DNA of 64,000 bases from an uncultured Clostridia bacterium (GCA_947627875.1 CANQXS010000012.1:18630-82629), one strand, 5' to 3'; numbered from the stretch's first letter, positions 28,448-37,115 are shown. The notes: generated from the sequence alone by a model not told the origin. Translations and numbers: made by a program.

Positions 28448-29884
28448 ATGAAAAGATTCGCCGCTATTGCCCTTGCCCTGCTTCTGATAGTTGCGTTAGT
28501 CGGCTGCGGAAGCAATAAGCGCCAACCCATTCAGCTCACCCTTTCGACCGAAGACTCCGAAGCCATCCTCAAGGCGGCGGGCGTAAGGCTCCCCGATAAG
28601 AGCGAAGCCGCCGGCGCGGATTCGACCGTTAAGTGGCTCGGCTGGGGCGACCCCTTCCAGAATTACGACGACGACGAAATAGTCAACACCGGTTTCTGGA
28701 CCTTCCAGGAAAAATACGGAGGAAAGCTCGACTATATCGAGACCGACTACTTCGAGTGCTCCAACAAGCTTTCCGAGCTTATCGTCGGCGGAACCCCTCC
28801 GGATATCATGACCGGCGGTTATTCCTTCCCGATGGGCGCCATCAACGGCACCATTCAGTCGGTAGACCCTTGGATCGACTACGACGACCCGCTCTGGGCT
28901 CCGATGAAGGACCTCGCCGATAAATTCTCGCTCGGCGGAAAGCATTATTACGTCTGCCTCGAAACGACCCCCTCGAACGTTTGCGTTTATAATCGCAGAG
29001 TTATCAGCGAATACGGCTACGACGACCCCGCCGATCTCTACTGGAACGACGAGTGGACCTGGGACGTCTTCTACGATATGTGCGTAGATTTCTCCGACCC
29101 CGATGAAGACCGCTTTGCTCTCGACGGCTATGCCTTTGCGGGAATGTTCGTTGAGGCTACCGGCAAGCAGATACTCGACAGAGACGCCGACGGCAACTTT
29201 ATTTCGAGCATCGGCGACCCCGAGATCGAGCGCGGTCAGGATTACCTCTATAACCTCCTCAAGAACGACTGCACCTACGGGCGCGGGACCTGGGCTTTAA
29301 GAGGAGATTTCGGCGAGGGAATGAAGACCGGCAAATGCCTCTTCTATATCATCGGCGAGGTGTTCTTCACCAACACCGTTGAGATCGTAGATTCGCTCTG
29401 GGGCAGTATGGAAGACGGCGAAGTTATGTTCGCTCCCCTTCCGAGAGACGAAGCCGGCGACGGCATCTATTACCTCACCTCGAGCTTTAACGACATCAAG
29501 GGCTCTATGGTCCTCATAGAAAACGCCCCCAACCCCGACGGAGCTATGCTCCTCGCCTCCTGCATCCGCTTCAAGGTCATCGACCCTGTTGTTCAGCAGA
29601 TAGACGAAAAGCAGCTCAGAACCATCTACCTCTGGAACGACGATATGATCGAAATGTCGAAGGAATGCCAGCGCCTCTCTATGGAGCACTTCAGCATGGG
29701 CGTCGGCGGAAGCCTTCCCGACGGATTGCAGTCGGTAATTTCGAGATTCCAGGACAGCATCGTCCGCGGAGGCTCTAACCCCTCGACCTGGGCTCAGCTC
29801 AAGGAAGCCAACAGCGACAGCCTTGACTACTACATCGAGGAGCTCAACAATATGGTCAAAGACTTTGTGGCGGGAGAAGGATAA
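28448..29884 (+). CDS. Carbohydrate ABC transporter solute-binding lipoprotein, paralog 4 of 5
   Basis: A 478-residue lipoprotein with lipobox LVGC and GSNKRQPIQLTLSTEDSEA. The binding domain has TPPDIMTGGYSFPMGA, VCVYNRRVISEYGYDDPAD and WNDEWTWDVFYDMCVDFSD. It shares with paralog 2 the YGRG segment and the VVQQIDEKQ helix. GGAAAGGAG precedes the ATG. It is in the same transcript as paralogs 3 and 5 (21-base gaps). As for all five, no permease or ATPase subunit is encoded nearby, so transport must depend on components elsewhere, or the protein acts only in surface binding. Confidence 0.88.
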   Translation: MKRFAAIALALLLIVALVGCGSNKRQPIQLTLSTEDSEAILKAAGVRLPDKSEAAGADSTVKWLGWGDPFQNYDDDEIVNTGFWTFQEKYGGKLDYIETDYFECSNKLSELIVGGTPPDIMTGGYSFPMGAINGTIQSVDPWIDYDDPLWAPMKDLADKFSLGGKHYYVCLETTPSNVCVYNRRVISEYGYDDPADLYWNDEWTWDVFYDMCVDFSDPDEDRFALDGYAFAGMFVEATGKQILDRDADGNFISSIGDPEIERGQDYLYNLLKNDCTYGRGTWALRGDFGEGMKTGKCLFYIIGEVFFTNTVEIVDSLWGSMEDGEVMFAPLPRDEAGDGIYYLTSSFNDIKGSMVLIENAPNPDGAMLLASCIRFKVIDPVVQQIDEKQLRTIYLWNDDMIEMSKECQRLSMEHFSMGVGGSLPDGLQSVISRFQDSIVRGGSNPSTWAQLKEANSDSLDYYIEELNNMVKDFVAGEG

Positions 29885-29905
29885 TCCCGCAAAAAGGAGA
29901 TCAAA

Positions 29906-31342
29906 ATGAAACGATTCTTGGCAATAGCTTTGGCGCTGGTGCTTGTCGTTGCCTTTGCGGGCTGCGGCAAGAGCAAAAAGCGCGTGCCTATCGAGCTCAC
30001 CCTCTCAACCGAAGACTCGGAAGCTATTCTTAAGGCTGCGGGAATAAGGCTGCCCGACGAGACAACCGCCCCCGGAGCAGGAAGCCATGTTATCTGGTAT
30101 GCCTGGTATGACCCGCTTCAGAACTACGAAGAAGACCAAGTCGTGAATACCGGCAACTGGACCTTTACCCATAAATACAACGGCTCGGTCGAGTGGCTCG
30201 AATGCGTTTACGAAAACTATTACGACGACCTCGCGATGTATATCTCTGCCGGAACCCCGCCCGACGCCACTCAGGCGACCAACGGCGTTATGGCGCTTTA
30301 CCCGATGAACTGCATCAAGGAAATGATACAGCCGGTAGATAAGTGGATAGACTTCGACGACCCGCTCTTTGCGCCTATGAAGGGCGCCGCCGATTACTTC
30401 ACCCTAAGAGGCGAGCATTACCACATAATCACCGACATCGCGGTAAGCAACGTTGTGGCTTATAACCGCAGAGTTATCGAGGAATACGGCTACGACGACC
30501 CCGCGACCCTCTATTGGAACGACGAATGGACCTGGAACGAATTCTATGACATGTGCATGGACTTCACCGACCCCGACGCCGACCGCTATGCCCTCGACGG
30601 CTATGCCTATGCCGGCGGTCTGATGGAATCTACCGGTCAGATGTTCTTCGGAATCGACAACGAGACCGGAAAGTTCTACGCCAACATCGACTCGCCCGAA
30701 ATAGAGCGCTCTCAGGACGTCATCTATAACCTCGTAAAGAACGGCTGCACCTATCAGAACGGCGGCTGGGCATTAAGAGGAGATTTCGGCACCGGAATGA
30801 ACGAAGGTCTGACCCTCTTCTACATAATTGCGGAATGGGGCTTCACCGGAAGAGTTGAAGAGATCGCTCCCGTTTGGGGAGACGTCGGCGCGGGAGAGCT
30901 TATGTTTGCCCCGCTCCCGAGAGACCCTAACGGCGACGGCGTCTATTATATGCGCGCGGGTATCGAAGGCTACAGCATTGTTGAAAACGCAAAGAACCCC
31001 GAAGGCGTCGCGCTTCTGGCGATGTGCGACAGGTTCAAGAAGATAGACCCTGTAGTTATCCAGATAGACGATAAGCAGCTCAAGGAAAAATACCTCTGGA
31101 GCGACGAAATGATCCAGATGCATAAAGAATGCTACCGCCTTGCTGCCGCCAACCCCGTGCTCGATATCAACAACAACCTGCCGGATAACCTCGGCAACGC
31201 CCTCGGAAACCTCACCAACGGCATTATCCACGGCGGCTCGAATCCGTCGTCGTGGGCTCAGCTTAAGGAGAGCTACCGAGATCAGATAGAGTATTACGTT
31301 GAAGAGCTCAACAACAGCATAAGCGATTTCAACAACGGATAA
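29906..31342 (+). CDS. Carbohydrate ABC transporter solute-binding lipoprotein, paralog 5 of 5
   Basis: A 478-residue lipoprotein with lipobox FAGC (Cys20). The start of the mature protein is altered (GKSKKRVPIELTLSTEDSEA). The binding domain has TPPDATQATNGVMALYP, VVAYNRRVIEEYGYDDPAT and WNDEWTWNEFYDMCMDFTD. AAAAAGGAG precedes the ATG. The gene ends at a GC-rich terminator before the GH30-like gene, so read-through would be needed for co-expression with the glycosidases. Confidence 0.88.
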   Translation: MKRFLAIALALVLVVAFAGCGKSKKRVPIELTLSTEDSEAILKAAGIRLPDETTAPGAGSHVIWYAWYDPLQNYEEDQVVNTGNWTFTHKYNGSVEWLECVYENYYDDLAMYISAGTPPDATQATNGVMALYPMNCIKEMIQPVDKWIDFDDPLFAPMKGAADYFTLRGEHYHIITDIAVSNVVAYNRRVIEEYGYDDPATLYWNDEWTWNEFYDMCMDFTDPDADRYALDGYAYAGGLMESTGQMFFGIDNETGKFYANIDSPEIERSQDVIYNLVKNGCTYQNGGWALRGDFGTGMNEGLTLFYIIAEWGFTGRVEEIAPVWGDVGAGELMFAPLPRDPNGDGVYYMRAGIEGYSIVENAKNPEGVALLAMCDRFKKIDPVVIQIDDKQLKEKYLWSDEMIQMHKECYRLAAANPVLDINNNLPDNLGNALGNLTNGIIHGGSNPSSWAQLKESYRDQIEYYVEELNNSISDFNNG

Positions 31343-31352
31343 GCATTTTGCG

Positions 31353-31390
31353 CCCCGCCTGCCGAAAGTCGGCGGGCGGGGTCTTGTTTT
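31353..31390 (+). terminator. Terminator between the solute-binding array and the GH30-like gene
   Basis: CCCCGCC...GGCGGGG stem (31353-31381) followed by TCTTGTTTT. It may be leaky, because no clear promoter is visible in the 13 bases before the next ribosome site. Confidence 0.75.
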
Positions 31391-31402
31391 AAGGAGGAGA
31401 AC

Positions 31403-33010
31403 ATGAGAAAGCTCTTTGCTCTTTTGGCGGCGCTCGTTATGGCGGCGTCGCTCGGTCTCAACGCCTTTGCCGCCGACGAAGACCTCGTAAAGATAGATTT
31501 CGGCAAGACCTATCAGACCATTGACGGCTTCGGCGCTTCATATACCTGGTACGGCGACTGGCTCGCGACCAACGTAAACGCCGAAGAGGGGTTCGACTGG
31601 ATATTTAACGACGCCGAGTTCAATATTCTGAGATTCCGCGACCTTAACCACGTCGGCGAGGAATATCAGAACGCCCTCAACGGCTACCCCGCCTATTATG
31701 CCTATTATAAGGCCGCCGTAGACCGCGGAGTAAAGCCGATAGTTATGGTGACCTCTTGGGGTCAGTACGACCGCGACCTGCCCTGGGTTTCTTACACCGA
31801 GAAGTCGGACAACGGCTACAGCTATTTCACCCTTGCCAAGGACGAAAACGGCGAATATATGTATGACGAGCTCGCCGATTTCTGCGTCGAGTCGATAAAG
31901 CTCTTTTTCGACGCCGGTATCCCGGTCGATTACTTCTCGATCTCAAACGAAATAGAGCTCCAGGAGCGCCACGTCGACGAGCAGGGTAACCAGCGCAGCG
32001 ACGCCGGATTCTTCTTCGGGCAGGAGGAGAACGAGTATCACTGCGCCTACTGGAAGGCTCATATCGCCGTCTACGAGGCGTTTAAAGAAGCCTTCGGCGA
32101 ATACGCCCCCAAGCTTTTGGGCGCCGAGACTATGGCGGGCTACCCCGATCTCTTGAAGGGCTATCTCGACCCGGTTATCGAGAACTGCCCCGAGAGCCTC
32201 GAAGTCGTTGCGCACCACCTCTACGGAATGGACCTCGGCGAGGGGAATATGACCGCCGTTAAAAACGCGATGGACGGCTACCGCATCTGGGAGACCGAAT
32301 GGTATAACAGCGACTTCTTCGGACACGCAGAGGTCGTTATGGACGAGCTCATATATGAGAACGTCAGCGCATATCTTTACTGGAACGGCGTTTGGATCGC
32401 CGACCTCGGCAACTGCCTTATCGAAATCGGCGGCGCCGACGCAAACGCCTCGATTCAGCGCATCGGCAACCACTACATAATGATGCACTACTCGAAATTC
32501 ATCAAGAACGGCTATCAGCGCGTCGACGTTGAGGAGAGCCTCGGCTCGAAGGTCGCGGCGTTTAAATCGCCCGACGGCTCAAAGCTCGCGGTCGTGGTCA
32601 TGAACCCAACCGAGAAGGACGAATATATGACCCTCGACCTCGGCGGGAAGACCATTCTCGACTCCGCCTGCTGGCTCTCGACCGAGGGCGAAAACCGCTT
32701 CGCGAACGACTATATGATGGACAACGGCAAATATGAAGACGAGCTGTTTATCCCCGCGCGCAGCCTTATGACTATCGACATCGACCTCGAAGCCGACCCG
32801 AATTACGTCGCGCCGGTAGTTGAAGAAAAGGTCAATCCGTTCGTAAAAGACCCCTCCGCCAAGAGCGCGGGGCTCTCGACTCCCGTTATAATTGCGCTTG
32901 CCTGCGCGGGAGCGGCAGTAGTCGTCGCGGTGATACTGACGGTAGTCATCACCTCAAAGCACACCAAAAAGATAGCGAAAGCCGAAGAAAACGAGAACAA
33001 AGGAGAATAG
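31403..33010 (+). CDS. GH30-like secreted glycoside hydrolase with C-terminal membrane anchor
   Basis: A 535-residue enzyme. The signal peptide is MRKLFALLAALVMAASLGLNAFA. The mature part opens with YQTIDGFGASYTWYGDW, the IDGFG signature of GH30 enzymes (xylanases, glucanases, galactanases). The TIM barrel has SISNEIE with Asn182-Glu183 as probable acid/base, and IWETEW with Glu299 (or Glu297) as probable nucleophile. A beta-sandwich side domain follows (residues 380-460). The C-terminus has one membrane segment (VIIALACAGAAVVVAVILTVVI) and a Lys-rich tail, so the enzyme stays on the outside of the membrane. The substrate is unproven; xylan-type chains are plausible. Confidence 0.85.
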   Translation: MRKLFALLAALVMAASLGLNAFAADEDLVKIDFGKTYQTIDGFGASYTWYGDWLATNVNAEEGFDWIFNDAEFNILRFRDLNHVGEEYQNALNGYPAYYAYYKAAVDRGVKPIVMVTSWGQYDRDLPWVSYTEKSDNGYSYFTLAKDENGEYMYDELADFCVESIKLFFDAGIPVDYFSISNEIELQERHVDEQGNQRSDAGFFFGQEENEYHCAYWKAHIAVYEAFKEAFGEYAPKLLGAETMAGYPDLLKGYLDPVIENCPESLEVVAHHLYGMDLGEGNMTAVKNAMDGYRIWETEWYNSDFFGHAEVVMDELIYENVSAYLYWNGVWIADLGNCLIEIGGADANASIQRIGNHYIMMHYSKFIKNGYQRVDVEESLGSKVAAFKSPDGSKLAVVVMNPTEKDEYMTLDLGGKTILDSACWLSTEGENRFANDYMMDNGKYEDELFIPARSLMTIDIDLEADPNYVAPVVEEKVNPFVKDPSAKSAGLSTPVIIALACAGAAVVVAVILTVVITSKHTKKIAKAEENENKGE

Positions 33011-33011
33011 T

Positions 33012-34766
33012 ATGAAGTTTGTATGCTACACCCGCAAGCCCGTAAGCGAGGCGGAATATGCACCCCGCCTCGGGCTGAGTATGCACCTCGGTTATGAAAA
33101 GAACGGCGCCTTTGAGCCGCTCAACCATAACTACGGAGTTCTGTTCGTCAAGGCGACTCAGGACCCCGAAAGCCGCGCGCTTCACCCCAAGAGCCTGAAA
33201 AAGCCGTTCGTTATGCCCTGCGAGGGCGGGTTTAAGATCATCGCGATACGCACCGAAGCAAACGGCGAGCCCGACCCCGAGTCGAAGGGCTGCGCGGTCG
33301 TCTTTGAGACCGCGGACCTTGTCCATTACACCGAGCTGGGGCTCTTAAAGCTCTGCGACGACTACCTTGACGACGTTATGCTCAAGGTATGCCCCAACTG
33401 TCAAAGCCTCGTCGCGAAGTTCGAGGTCGGCGGAAAGGTCTACCGCCGCAAGCTCGCCTCGGTGACCGAGCCCACCGACGACGTCAAGGAAGTCGGGAAC
33501 GGCGGCTGTCATCACCACGAGGGCGCGCACTTTGAATATACCGAAACAGGTATTGAGGGCGCTTATGACGCGAGGGAGTTTGAAGTTTCGGACGAAAAAG
33601 CCGATTACGCCCTTAAAAAGCTCCTGACTCCGGTTGCGGTCTCGCTCGAATACGAAAAAGAGGTCGAAGCCGACAAGCTCGGCGATTTCAGGGTGACCGT
33701 CCGCTACTCCGACGGCTCGTCCCATTCTAAGCGCGTCGATTGGGAGGCTCCCGCCAACGGCGAAGTAAAGGGACGCATCCACCTCGACCACTACGACTTC
33801 CCGATAGCCGTGAACCGCGCCGACCCCTGCGTTTACCGCTATAAGGGCGACTACTACTTTATCGCGACTAACGACGCCGACGGCAACCACACAATCTATG
33901 TCCGCCGCGCGAAGACTATCCCCGGGCTTGTGAACGCCCCCGAAAAGCTTATTCTCGACTCGGTCACTTATCCCCACGTCGGCGGTCTGCTCTGGGCGCC
34001 CGAGTTCCACAATGTCGCGGGGAAGGAATATATCTTCCACGCCTGCACCCCGAAGGAATTCGGCGACGAGCAGTCACACGTTATGGTATTGAAGGACGGC
34101 GGCGAGCTCGACGACCGCGACAGCTGGGAGGCTCCCCGCAGGGTCCTCAAAAAGGACGGCTCCCCGCTCTACGACAAGGGCATAACCCTCGATATGACGA
34201 CGATAGAGAGCGGCGGAAGGGTTTACGTCGCCTGGAGCCAGAGGCAGTTCAACCCCATAGACCTCGGCGCTTGGGTATATATTGCCGAAATCGACCCCGC
34301 CGAGCCCTGGAAGCTCATAAGCGACCCCGTTCTGCTCACGCTGCCCGAATACGGCTGGCAGAATAACCACACTCTCGTCGACGAGGGACCGTTTGCCCTC
34401 TACCGCGACGGTATGATCTACCTTACGTTCAGCTCGGCGCTCGTCGACACCACCTACTGCGTGGGTATGCTCACCGCGAAGCAGGGTGCAGACCTTTTAG
34501 ACCCGACCGTATGGTCTAAGGGCAACTACCCGCTGATGCATTCGCTCGTGGCTCCCGGCGAATACGGACCCGGTCACAACGCCTACGTCACCGACGAATA
34601 CGGCGACGTTTGGAACACCTACCACGCCCGCCCCGGCATTCACGCGCCGCGCTCCTCGGGGATAAGAAGGGTTCATTTCGGCTTCGACGGCGAGCCCGTG
34701 CTCGATCTGACGGAGGAAAAAGACCTGCCGGAAGATATGAGGGACATAACCGTAAAGTTGAAATAA
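33012..34766 (+). CDS. GH43-like glycoside hydrolase, cytoplasmic
   Basis: A 584-residue protein without signal peptide, starting one base after the GH30-like stop. The first 260 residues form an accessory region with a CHHHEGAH cluster near residue 172 and Cys pairs of unknown role. The C-terminal half looks like a five-bladed GH43 domain. Asp271 sits in RADPCVYRYKGDYYFIAT (probable base), Asp in LDMTTIESGGRVYVAWS (pKa modulator), and Glu in VDEGPFALYRDGMIYLTFSS (probable acid). GPGHNAY near residue 520 is also typical. Such enzymes remove arabinose or xylose from imported oligosaccharides, complementing a surface GH30. Confidence 0.85.
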   Translation: MKFVCYTRKPVSEAEYAPRLGLSMHLGYEKNGAFEPLNHNYGVLFVKATQDPESRALHPKSLKKPFVMPCEGGFKIIAIRTEANGEPDPESKGCAVVFETADLVHYTELGLLKLCDDYLDDVMLKVCPNCQSLVAKFEVGGKVYRRKLASVTEPTDDVKEVGNGGCHHHEGAHFEYTETGIEGAYDAREFEVSDEKADYALKKLLTPVAVSLEYEKEVEADKLGDFRVTVRYSDGSSHSKRVDWEAPANGEVKGRIHLDHYDFPIAVNRADPCVYRYKGDYYFIATNDADGNHTIYVRRAKTIPGLVNAPEKLILDSVTYPHVGGLLWAPEFHNVAGKEYIFHACTPKEFGDEQSHVMVLKDGGELDDRDSWEAPRRVLKKDGSPLYDKGITLDMTTIESGGRVYVAWSQRQFNPIDLGAWVYIAEIDPAEPWKLISDPVLLTLPEYGWQNNHTLVDEGPFALYRDGMIYLTFSSALVDTTYCVGMLTAKQGADLLDPTVWSKGNYPLMHSLVAPGEYGPGHNAYVTDEYGDVWNTYHARPGIHAPRSSGIRRVHFGFDGEPVLDLTEEKDLPEDMRDITVKLK

Positions 34767-34770
34767 CAAG

Positions 34771-34800
34771 ACAGTCCTGCCTAAATGCAGGGCTGTTTTA
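34771..34800 (+). terminator. Terminator after the GH43-like gene
   Basis: ACAGTCCTGC-CTAAAT-GCAGGGCTGT followed by TTTA. It lies between convergent genes. Confidence 0.8.
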
Positions 34801-34806
34801 TGCTCA

Positions 34807-35598
34807 TCAAAAAACTTCATCTAAGACGATTGCCGTGTCTCTCAGACGGTGCCAGTAATGCGAACCCGTGGCGAGCTTTGCCGACTGAAACAGTGCAAAG
34901 AGATCGGGAAAATGACCGAACTCAATGTAATACACCCCTCCGCCGTCCGAACTGTTAATTTCAAGCGCGACAAGAGTGTCGAGCGCGTCCAAGACCTCGT
35001 CCCCCGAAAGCCCGGTCGTCTCACATATCTCCGCCGCGGTGTGACCGATGTCGCCTGAGGTATAGTCGTTTCTCGCAACCGTAAAATTGTACTCATACTC
35101 AAGCACCCTGCGGACGCTTTTTTGAAACAGCTTTGATACCGCTCGAGCGGTGTAGTCGTTTTCAAATATTTCACCGCCGTTGGGCGTTTTAAATGAGAGG
35201 TCGATAAAGGCAAACGGTCCCGCTGCCGCAGTCATGCAGCCGTGGGTGTTGGAAACACAGGAAAGTCGCCAAGCCTTGAGCCAAGTCTTCTTTGCTTCTG
35301 CGAGCGGCGAAAGCTTCCAAAGCTCAGAAAACGTGTGATAAAGGCGTTTAAACGCCTCTTCGGGGAGATCGTCGGCGCTGACGCGCTCGGGCTGACTGTC
35401 ATCACGAACGCCGAAGAACTGTTCAAGACTTATGCCGAGGGCTTCGGCAAGCGCGGGAATTATTGAAATATCGGGCGAGGAGGTGCCGTTTTCCCACTTT
35501 GAAACAGCCTGATTTGTCACCCCGACAAGCTCGCCGAGTGCTTCCTGAGTGAGATTTTTAGCCTTGCGGTATTTTGAAATAGTGCCTGCTATGTCCAT
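34807..35598 (-). CDS. XRE-family HTH transcriptional regulator
   Basis: A 263-residue protein. The N-terminal Cro/C1-type HTH spans residues 5-60: KYRKAKNLTQEALGELVGVTNQAVSKWENG. The remaining 200 residues have no clear ligand domain. A second helical segment near 175-215 (GHTAAEICETTGLSGDEVLDALDTLVALEIN) resembles a winged helix, so it may bind DNA twice or sense a ligand. It sits next to the polysaccharide-use block but on the opposite strand, so control of that block is possible, not shown. ATG start with AAAAAGGAG upstream. Confidence 0.82.
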   Translation of the reverse strand: MDIAGTISKYRKAKNLTQEALGELVGVTNQAVSKWENGTSSPDISIIPALAEALGISLEQFFGVRDDSQPERVSADDLPEEAFKRLYHTFSELWKLSPLAEAKKTWLKAWRLSCVSNTHGCMTAAAGPFAFIDLSFKTPNGGEIFENDYTARAVSKLFQKSVRRVLEYEYNFTVARNDYTSGDIGHTAAEICETTGLSGDEVLDALDTLVALEINSSDGGGVYYIEFGHFPDLFALFQSAKLATGSHYWHRLRDTAIVLDEVF

Positions 35599-35637
35599 AA
35601 TAATGCTCCTTTTTCGTTTTTCGGATCCGTTGAGTTT

Positions 35638-35666
35638 ATTTTACCAAATGCACGGCGGATTGTAAA
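35638..35666 (-). promoter_or_regulatory. Promoter of the XRE-family gene at 34807-35598
   Basis: Minus strand: TTTACA (35666-35661), 17 bases, TAAAAT (35643-35638). Confidence 0.65.
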
Positions 35667-35749
35667 CATATCGGTTGGACAATTCGGGGGTAAAAAATTC
35701 TCCGTTTGGTTGGAAAGCAAAAACGCAAAGAAAAAACTTCTTGAAAGCG

Positions 35750-35778
35750 TTGACATTTTTGCAAGAATGTGATATTAT
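35750..35778 (+). promoter_or_regulatory. Promoter of tRNA-Pro
   Basis: TTGACA at 35750-35755, 17 bases, TATTAT at 35773-35778, 28 bases before the mature tRNA. Confidence 0.85.
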
Positions 35779-35805
35779 ATTCGAGCGGTATTACGCCGCA
35801 AATAT

Positions 35806-35882
35806 CGAGGTGTGGCTCAGTTTGGTAGAGCGCCACGTTCGGGACGTGGAGGCCGTGGGTTCGAATCCCGTCACCTCGACCA
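35806..35882 (+). tRNA. tRNA-Pro (anticodon CGG)
   Basis: A full cloverleaf. Acceptor CGAGGTG pairs with CACCTCG. The D-arm is GCTCAGTTTGGTAGAGC. The anticodon stem CCACG/CGTGG encloses loop TTCGGGA, giving CGG. The T-arm is GTGGG-TTCGAAT-CCCGT. Discriminator A is followed by an encoded CCA. The gene stands alone, with its own promoter and terminator. Confidence 0.96.
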
Positions 35883-35883
35883 C

Positions 35884-35917
35884 GTCGGAGCAGAGTTCGC
35901 TTTGCTCCGACGCTTTT
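35884..35917 (+). terminator. Terminator of tRNA-Pro
   Basis: GTCGGAGCA and TGCTCCGAC form a 9-bp stem, followed by GCTTTT. Confidence 0.85.
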
Positions 35918-35998
35918 AATTTCCTGCGAAAAAAGAGTCGTCAGCCTGCGTCTGTCTTGCGGTCGCGACTGTTCAGAGGGATTTTTGATAAGATTTAA

Positions 35999-36025
35999 GG
36001 CTCCGATATTTGTCGGAGCCTTTTT
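35999..36025. terminator. Terminator hairpin upstream of the small HTH-partner gene end
   Basis: GGCTCCGA-TATTTG-TCGGAGCC then TTTTT. It is well placed for the plus strand, and less clearly (six bases past its stop) for the minus-strand gene at 36031. Confidence 0.75.
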
Positions 36026-36030
36026 GCGCG

Positions 36031-36264
36031 CTACACCCAAATCTTCACTTTAACGTCCTCGGTCCCGACATCGACAAGGGGCATACCGCGCAGCGACTTT
36101 TTCGAGCGGCTGAGCACTTTCAGAGCGGCGTAAAGCTCGGCTTCTGTAAGGTTGAGGTCGGAATACTTGGCGATGATTTTTGCCGCGGCGCGGCTGCATA
36201 TAAACGCGGTTGGGAAGACTATCCGTATCGGAAAATGCCCTTTTGCAGCGACGGATATCCTCAT
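36031..36264 (-). CDS. Small conserved-looking protein coupled to an HTH regulator
   Basis: A 77-residue protein I do not recognise by name. Its ATG overlaps the stop of the HTH gene (ATGA), so it is translationally coupled. The pattern is a beta-strand start (MRISVAAKGHFPIRIVFPT), a short helix, ELYAALKVLSRSKKSLRG, and the ending MPLVDVGTEDVKVKIWV. The same order (strand with a Pro, helix, then V-x-V-x-x-x-D-x-x-V-x-V) appears in the C-terminal half of the upstream HTH protein. The two proteins may therefore share a small domain, like those paired with SHOCT/YvlB-type regulators. Confidence 0.7.
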   Translation of the reverse strand: MRISVAAKGHFPIRIVFPTAFICSRAAAKIIAKYSDLNLTEAELYAALKVLSRSKKSLRGMPLVDVGTEDVKVKIWV

Positions 36265-36758
36265 ATAACTTCGACCACGATGCGGCAGTCGTCCGACTCG
36301 ACCTCCACCAGCCGGCCTATCGCGCCGTTCTCCACTAACTTTACGATGGACTTAAAGTCGATGCTCGAGAGGACAATGCCGTTGAACTCTATGTCCCCCT
36401 GTCCGCTTGAAAGCCCGAGCTCAAGTAGCGTTTTTACAAGCAACAGCGGTAAATTTACGTTGATCTTGCTCTTGTCGCTGTCGTCGTTTACGGTGATTTT
36501 GAGAATCGCGCTCTCAAAGTCGCGCTTTTTCTCGGGGACGTATTCGACTATAGGGGATTTTTCGCGCCCGAAAAGGCTGTCGATAGTCGTGTCGAACAGC
36601 TCGGCGAGCTTCGGGAGCAGCGCCACGTCGGGCATAGATTCGCCGCGCTCCCACTTCGACACCGCCTGCGCCGTAACGTTAAGAGCCTCGGCAAGGGCGT
36701 CCTGAGTGAGACCCTTCTTTCTTCTTAGTTCAAAAATCTTTTCTCCAAAGTCGTTCAT
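36261..36758 (-). CDS. XRE-family HTH regulator with small C-terminal domain
   Basis: A 165-residue protein. Residues 1-60 are a Cro/C1-type HTH: EKIFELRRKKGLTQDALAEALNVTAQAVSKWERGESMP. A short linker (DSLFGREKSP) leads to a C-terminal domain. This begins with ILKITVNDDSDKSKINVNLP and ends GRLVEVESDDCRIVVEVI, similar in layout to the small downstream protein. AAAGGAG precedes the ATG. The pair probably forms a regulator and accessory protein acting on a target not seen here; they stand beside tRNA-Pro, away from metabolic genes. Confidence 0.82.
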   Translation of the reverse strand: MNDFGEKIFELRRKKGLTQDALAEALNVTAQAVSKWERGESMPDVALLPKLAELFDTTIDSLFGREKSPIVEYVPEKKRDFESAILKITVNDDSDKSKINVNLPLLLVKTLLELGLSSGQGDIEFNGIVLSSIDFKSIVKLVENGAIGRLVEVESDDCRIVVEVI

Positions 36759-36947
36759 AATTTATCTCCTTTCGTTTTTCGTCGATCGACAGCTATATGG
36801 TACCACGGTTTTTCGCGGCTGTGAAGCGACCGGCGGTTTAAATTCGCAATTTTTGTGAACCGCAGGTTGAAAATTCGCTAAACTGTCGGTTGAGCGGCGT
36901 AAGCTTCGGTGAAAAAGAGCGCGGAATGACGGGGTAGCCGCAGTTTT

Positions 36948-37053
36948 GCGGGCGAAGCCCGCCGCGCACGGAGTGCGCGGGCGCCGTTATAAGGGGGCGC
37001 CTTCGGCGCCCCCTTATAACGCGCAGCCGCTTTCAGCGGCTCGGGCTTCGCCC
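36948..37053. repeat. Multi-hairpin GC-rich element C2
   Basis: Terminal units GCGGGCGAAGCCCGC and GGGCTTCGCCC match those of C1 and are complementary to each other. Inside are CGCGCAC/GTGCGCG, a 16-bp perfect stem at 36986-37020 (GTTATAAGGGGGCGCC and its complement, TTC loop), and GCCGC-TTTCA-GCGGC. It occupies most of the gap between the HTH gene and the Gx transporter gene. The rest of that gap (36759-36940) shows nothing I can name. Confidence 0.75.
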
Positions 37054-37069
37054 TCGAAGGCGCAAAAGC

Positions 37070-37096
37070 GCGCTCCCCGAGAAAACCGGAGAGCGC
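37070..37096 (-). terminator. Terminator of the Rnf operon
   Basis: On the minus strand, GCGCTCTCC...GGGGAGCGC with a short T-run (GCTTTTGCG) downstream of the last gene. Confidence 0.6.
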
Positions 37097-37115
37097 CGAA
37101 TTATCATAAGCTTCG

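Noticed and set aside
35636..36040. 134-residue minus-strand frame over tRNA-Pro
   Set aside because: It covers a complete tRNA gene and two terminators; a frame across a tRNA is fortuitous.
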